DNA from: Stomoxys calcitrans
Lineage: Eukaryota; Arthropoda; Insecta; Diptera; Muscidae
Assembly (NCBI RefSeq): GCF_963082655.1
Contig: NC_081555.1
Location: forward strand, 148,777,116 to 148,841,115
Length of the DNA stretch: 64,000 bases
Reading direction: 5' to 3'
Below, one piece after another: positions 61,108 through 64,000 of this stretch (within the stretch, counting starts at the first letter, position 1; every line of letters starts with the position of its first letter). The notes beneath the pieces are model-generated. The model was not told the DNA's origin and ran no database searches. It worked only from the letters and a program-made list of their open reading frames with translations. The position numbers and the translations under genes are program-made.

Positions 61108-62600
61108 TAAAATAAAAACCAGTAAGGAAAGGCAAAAGTCGGGCGGTGGCGACTATATAATACCCTACACCACCTAGTGCATGTATTGGGTTGCCCAAAA
61201 AGTAATTGCGGATTTTTTATATAGTCGGCGTTGACAAATTTTTTCACAGCTTGTGACTCTGTAATTGCATTCTTTCTTCTGTCAGTTATCAGCTGCGACT
61301 TTTAGCTTGCTTTAGAAAAAAAGTGTAAAAAAGTATATTTGATTAAAGTTCATTCTAAGTTTTATTAAAAATGCATTTACTTTCTTTTAAAAAATCCGCA
61401 ATTACTTTTTGGGCAACCCAAATTAATGTAAAGATCGGACTAAAACTGTGGCTTCTACATCCATGTCGGATGAAGGATATATATGGGAGCTATATCTAAA
61501 TCTGAACCGATTTTTATGAAATTTTGCACACATATGTAGACGTCAAATAAAATACCTAATGCCAAATTTTGTGTAGATCGGACGAAAATTGTGGCTTCCA
61601 CAACCATAAAAAAGCCATATCGGACATGGCTAAATCGAATCAGAAAGTGATTCTGAGTCGATCGATCCGTCGTATAAAATTTCAGGCAAATCGTATAATA
61701 ATTGCGACGGTTTATATGACAGCTATAACAGGTTATAGACCGATTTGAACCATACTTGGTACAGTTGTTAGATATCATAACAAAATACTTTGTGTAAAAT
61801 TTCATTCAAGATAAGAATTACGCCCTCTAGTGGCTCAAGAAGTCAAGATTCAAGATCGGTTTATATGGCAGCTATATCAGGTTATTAACCGATTTGAACC
61901 ACACTTGGTACAGTTGTTGGATATCATAACAAAACACGTCGTCCAAAATTTTATTCCAATCGGATATGAATTGCTCCCATTAGAGGCTCAAGAAGTCAAG
62001 ACCCCCGATCGGTTTATATGGCAGCTATGCCAGGATATGGACCGATTTCAACCATATTTAGCACAGTTCTTGAAAGTCATAACAAAACACCTCATGCAAA
62101 ATTTCATTCCCATCGGATAAGAATTGCGCACTCTAGAGGCTCAAGAAGTCAAGACCCCAAATCGGTTTATATGGCAGCTATATCAGGTTATGAATCGATT
62201 TGAACCATACTTGGCACAGATGTTGGATATCATAACAAAACACGTCGTGCCAAAATTCATTCCAATCGGATAAGAATTGCGCACTCTAGAGGCTCAAGAA
62301 TTCAAGACCCAAGATCGGCGATATATGGCAGCTTTATCAAAACGTGGACCGATTTAAACCACAAACACACCGCAGTTGTTGAAAGTGATACCAAAACACC
62401 ACGTGCAAAATTTCAGCCAAATCGGATGAGAATTGCGCCCTCTATTGGCTCAAGAAGTCAAGACCCAAGATCGGTTTATAAGGTAGCTATAACTAAACAT
62501 GGACCGATGTGGCCCATTAACAATCCCAACCGACCCACACTAATGAAAAGTATTTGTGCAAAATTTCAAGCGGCTAGCTTGACTACTTCGAAACTTGCTG
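61108..62600 (+). repeat. Mini-me-like array interrupted by a MITE
   Basis: The left end is AACCAGTAAGGAAAGGCAAA, GTCGGGCGGTGGCGACTATA and TACCCTACACCACC. After the MITE (61186-61421), units with CTCAAGAAGTCAAGACCC and GATCGGTTTATATGGCAGCT run to about 62600. Short open frames are repeat by-products. Confidence 0.75.
61186..61421. mobile_element. Mariner-derived MITE, copy 4
   Basis: It is 236 bp with both ends present. TA precedes it, but the right flank reads ATTAATG, so the target duplication is damaged. Confidence 0.88.
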
Positions 62601-63642
62601 AAATTTGAGATAGTGAGTTTTGTTGGGCCCTTAGACATCCTTTGTTACTTTGGCCCAGATCGGTTCAGATTTGGTTATAGCTGCCATATAGACCGATCCT
62701 CCGATTTAGAGTTTTAGGCCCATAAAAGTCACATTTATTATCAGATTTTGCTGAAATTTAGGACAGTGAGTTGTCTTAGACCCTTCGACTCTTCAATTTG
62801 TCCCTGATCGGTTCAGATTCGGAACCGATTTCTCGATTTAAGGTTTGGGCCCATAAAAGGCACATTTATTGTCCGATGTCGCCGAAATTTGGGGCAGTGA
62901 GTTAAGTTAAGCCCCTTGACATACTTCTGAAATATGGCTGAGATCGGTCCTGATTTGGATATAGCTGTCATATAGACCGATCTCTCGATTTTTGGGTTTT
63001 GGGGCCATAAAAGGCGCATTTATTGTCCGATGTCGCTGAAATTTGAGACAGTGAGTTTAGTTAGGCTCTTCGACGCCCTTCTTCAATTTGGTCCAAATCG
63101 GTCCAGATCTGGATATAGCTGCCATGTAGACCGATTTCTCGATTTAAAATCTTGGCCCCATAAAAGGCTCATTTTTAATCCGATTTCACTCAAATTTGAC
63201 ACATTGACTTAGATAAGATTTTTCGACATGTCGTTTATGGTTCAGATAGGTTTATTTTAAGATGTAGCTAATGTATTAGGTTGCCCAAAAAGTAATTGCG
63301 GATTTTTTAAAAGAAAGTAAATATTATTTTTTTACACTTTTTTTCTAAAGCAAGCTAAAAGTAACAGCTGATAACTGACAGAAGAAAGAATGCAATTACA
63401 GAGTCACAAGCTGTGAAAAAATTTGTCAACCCCGACTATATGAAAAATCCGCAATTACTTTTTGGGCAACCCAATACTTATTAATATTTGGTCCAAATCG
63501 AAACATATTTCGATATAACTGCTATGGGACATAAGGTATGCAATTTTCAGCGGATTTTGATGAATGGTGGTTTACATATATACCCGAGGTGGTGGGTATC
63601 CAAAGTTCGGCCCGGCCGAACATAACGCCTTTTTACTTGGTT
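62600..63642 (-). repeat. Inverted mini-me-like element with nested MITE
   Basis: The units match those of 13557-15232 and 51600-53742 (GCTGAAATTTGAGACAGTGA, GATATAGCTGCCAT(A/G)TAGAC). The element ends in ACCCGAGGTGGTGGGTATCC, GTTCGGCCCGGCCGAACATA and CTTTTTACTTGG. A MITE sits at 63276-63474. Confidence 0.8.
63276..63474. mobile_element. Mariner-derived MITE, copy 5 (shortened)
   Basis: It is 199 bp with ends TTAGGTTGCCC and GGGCAACCCAA and TA flanks. About 38 bp of the usual interior is missing after GTAAATATTATT. Confidence 0.88.
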
Positions 63643-63679
63643 GTTAGTACTCTGGGACTAGAAACATTTTTAATATATA

Positions 63680-63914
63680 TTGGGTTGCCCAAAAAGTAAT
63701 TGCGGATTTTTTAAAAGAAAGTAAATGCATTTTTAATAAAACTTAGAATGAACTTTAATCAAATATACTTTTTTTACACTTTTTTCTAAAGCAGGCTAAA
63801 GGTAACAGCTGATAACTGACAGAAGAAAGAATGCAATTACAGTGTCACAAGCCGTTGAAAAAACTTGTCAACGCCGACTATATGAAAAATCCGCAATTAC
63901 TTTTTGGGCAACCA
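63680..63914. mobile_element. Mariner-derived MITE, copy 6
   Basis: The left end is intact with TA before it. The right end reads GGGCAACCATAATT, so the last bases are altered. It lies only ~200 bp from copy 5 and in the same orientation. Confidence 0.85.
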
Positions 63915-64000
63915 TAATTATTTAAAATGGATCTTTTTATAGACCTGTTATAGTAAAAAAATACAACTGCAAGGTTTTATCTGCCAATGTGTGGTTACTT

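Overview
The window is nuclear DNA of a higher fly, most likely a calyptrate such as a muscid. The evidence is spliced genes with GT-AG introns, two protein families with clear animal orthologues, AT-rich spacers, and a load of fly transposons: mariner relatives with TA target duplications, R1/Jockey-type LINE remnants, tRNA-headed SINEs, and DINE-1/mini-me-like repeats carrying GTCY microsatellites. The species call is an inference from repeat types and from Drosophila-like genes with greatly enlarged introns.

Three genes can be supported. (1) A plus-strand inactive rhomboid (iRhom, rho-5) has five coding exons, 16542-20813, 20874-21215, 21297-21551, 28428-28685 and 28791-29186. They join in phase into an 1840-residue protein with a very long Q/H/S/N-rich cytosolic region. 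(2) A minus-strand gene has three exons seen at 37754-37637, 35764-35639 and 35569-35054. It encodes the last ~252 residues of a protein I do not recognise, and its first exon was not found. (3) A plus-strand PP2C-type phosphatase of the PPM1H/J/M branch has exons 38866-40081, 45262-45987 and 53802-53872, giving 670 residues. iRhoms act in the ER membrane on EGF-like ligands; PPM1H acts on phosphorylated Rab proteins in vertebrates. Nothing here shows that the genes work together. The unknown gene is convergent with rho-5, and its 5' side faces the phosphatase gene.

Layout: 1-12.85 kb is a graveyard of LINE, SINE, mariner and mini-me fragments. 12.88-16.26 kb holds two oppositely oriented (GACGGACA)n arrays around a tandem array of ~180-bp units, directly upstream of rho-5. 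16.5-29.5 kb is rho-5, with a 6.9-kb third intron made almost wholly of repeats. 29.6-34.6 kb is repeats, including a foldback mariner-like element and an inverted pair of ~240-bp repeats. 35.05-37.75 kb is the unknown gene, with a mariner element in its intron. 38.0-53.9 kb is the phosphatase gene, with 5.2-kb and 7.8-kb introns full of nested LINEs and mini-me arrays. 54-64 kb is its 3' flank followed by more mini-me arrays, SINEs and mariner MITEs.

No wholly new molecular system is visible. The most unusual items are the inverted GTCY arrays with a chimeric edge, the foldback mariner-like elements whose second end is an inverted copy of the first, the MITE/mariner intermediate that still holds part of a transposase, two tRNA-headed SINE families (one with perfect target duplications), and a 60-nt rho-5 intron that stays in frame if retained. 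All similarity statements come from reading by eye; no database or alignment program was run.
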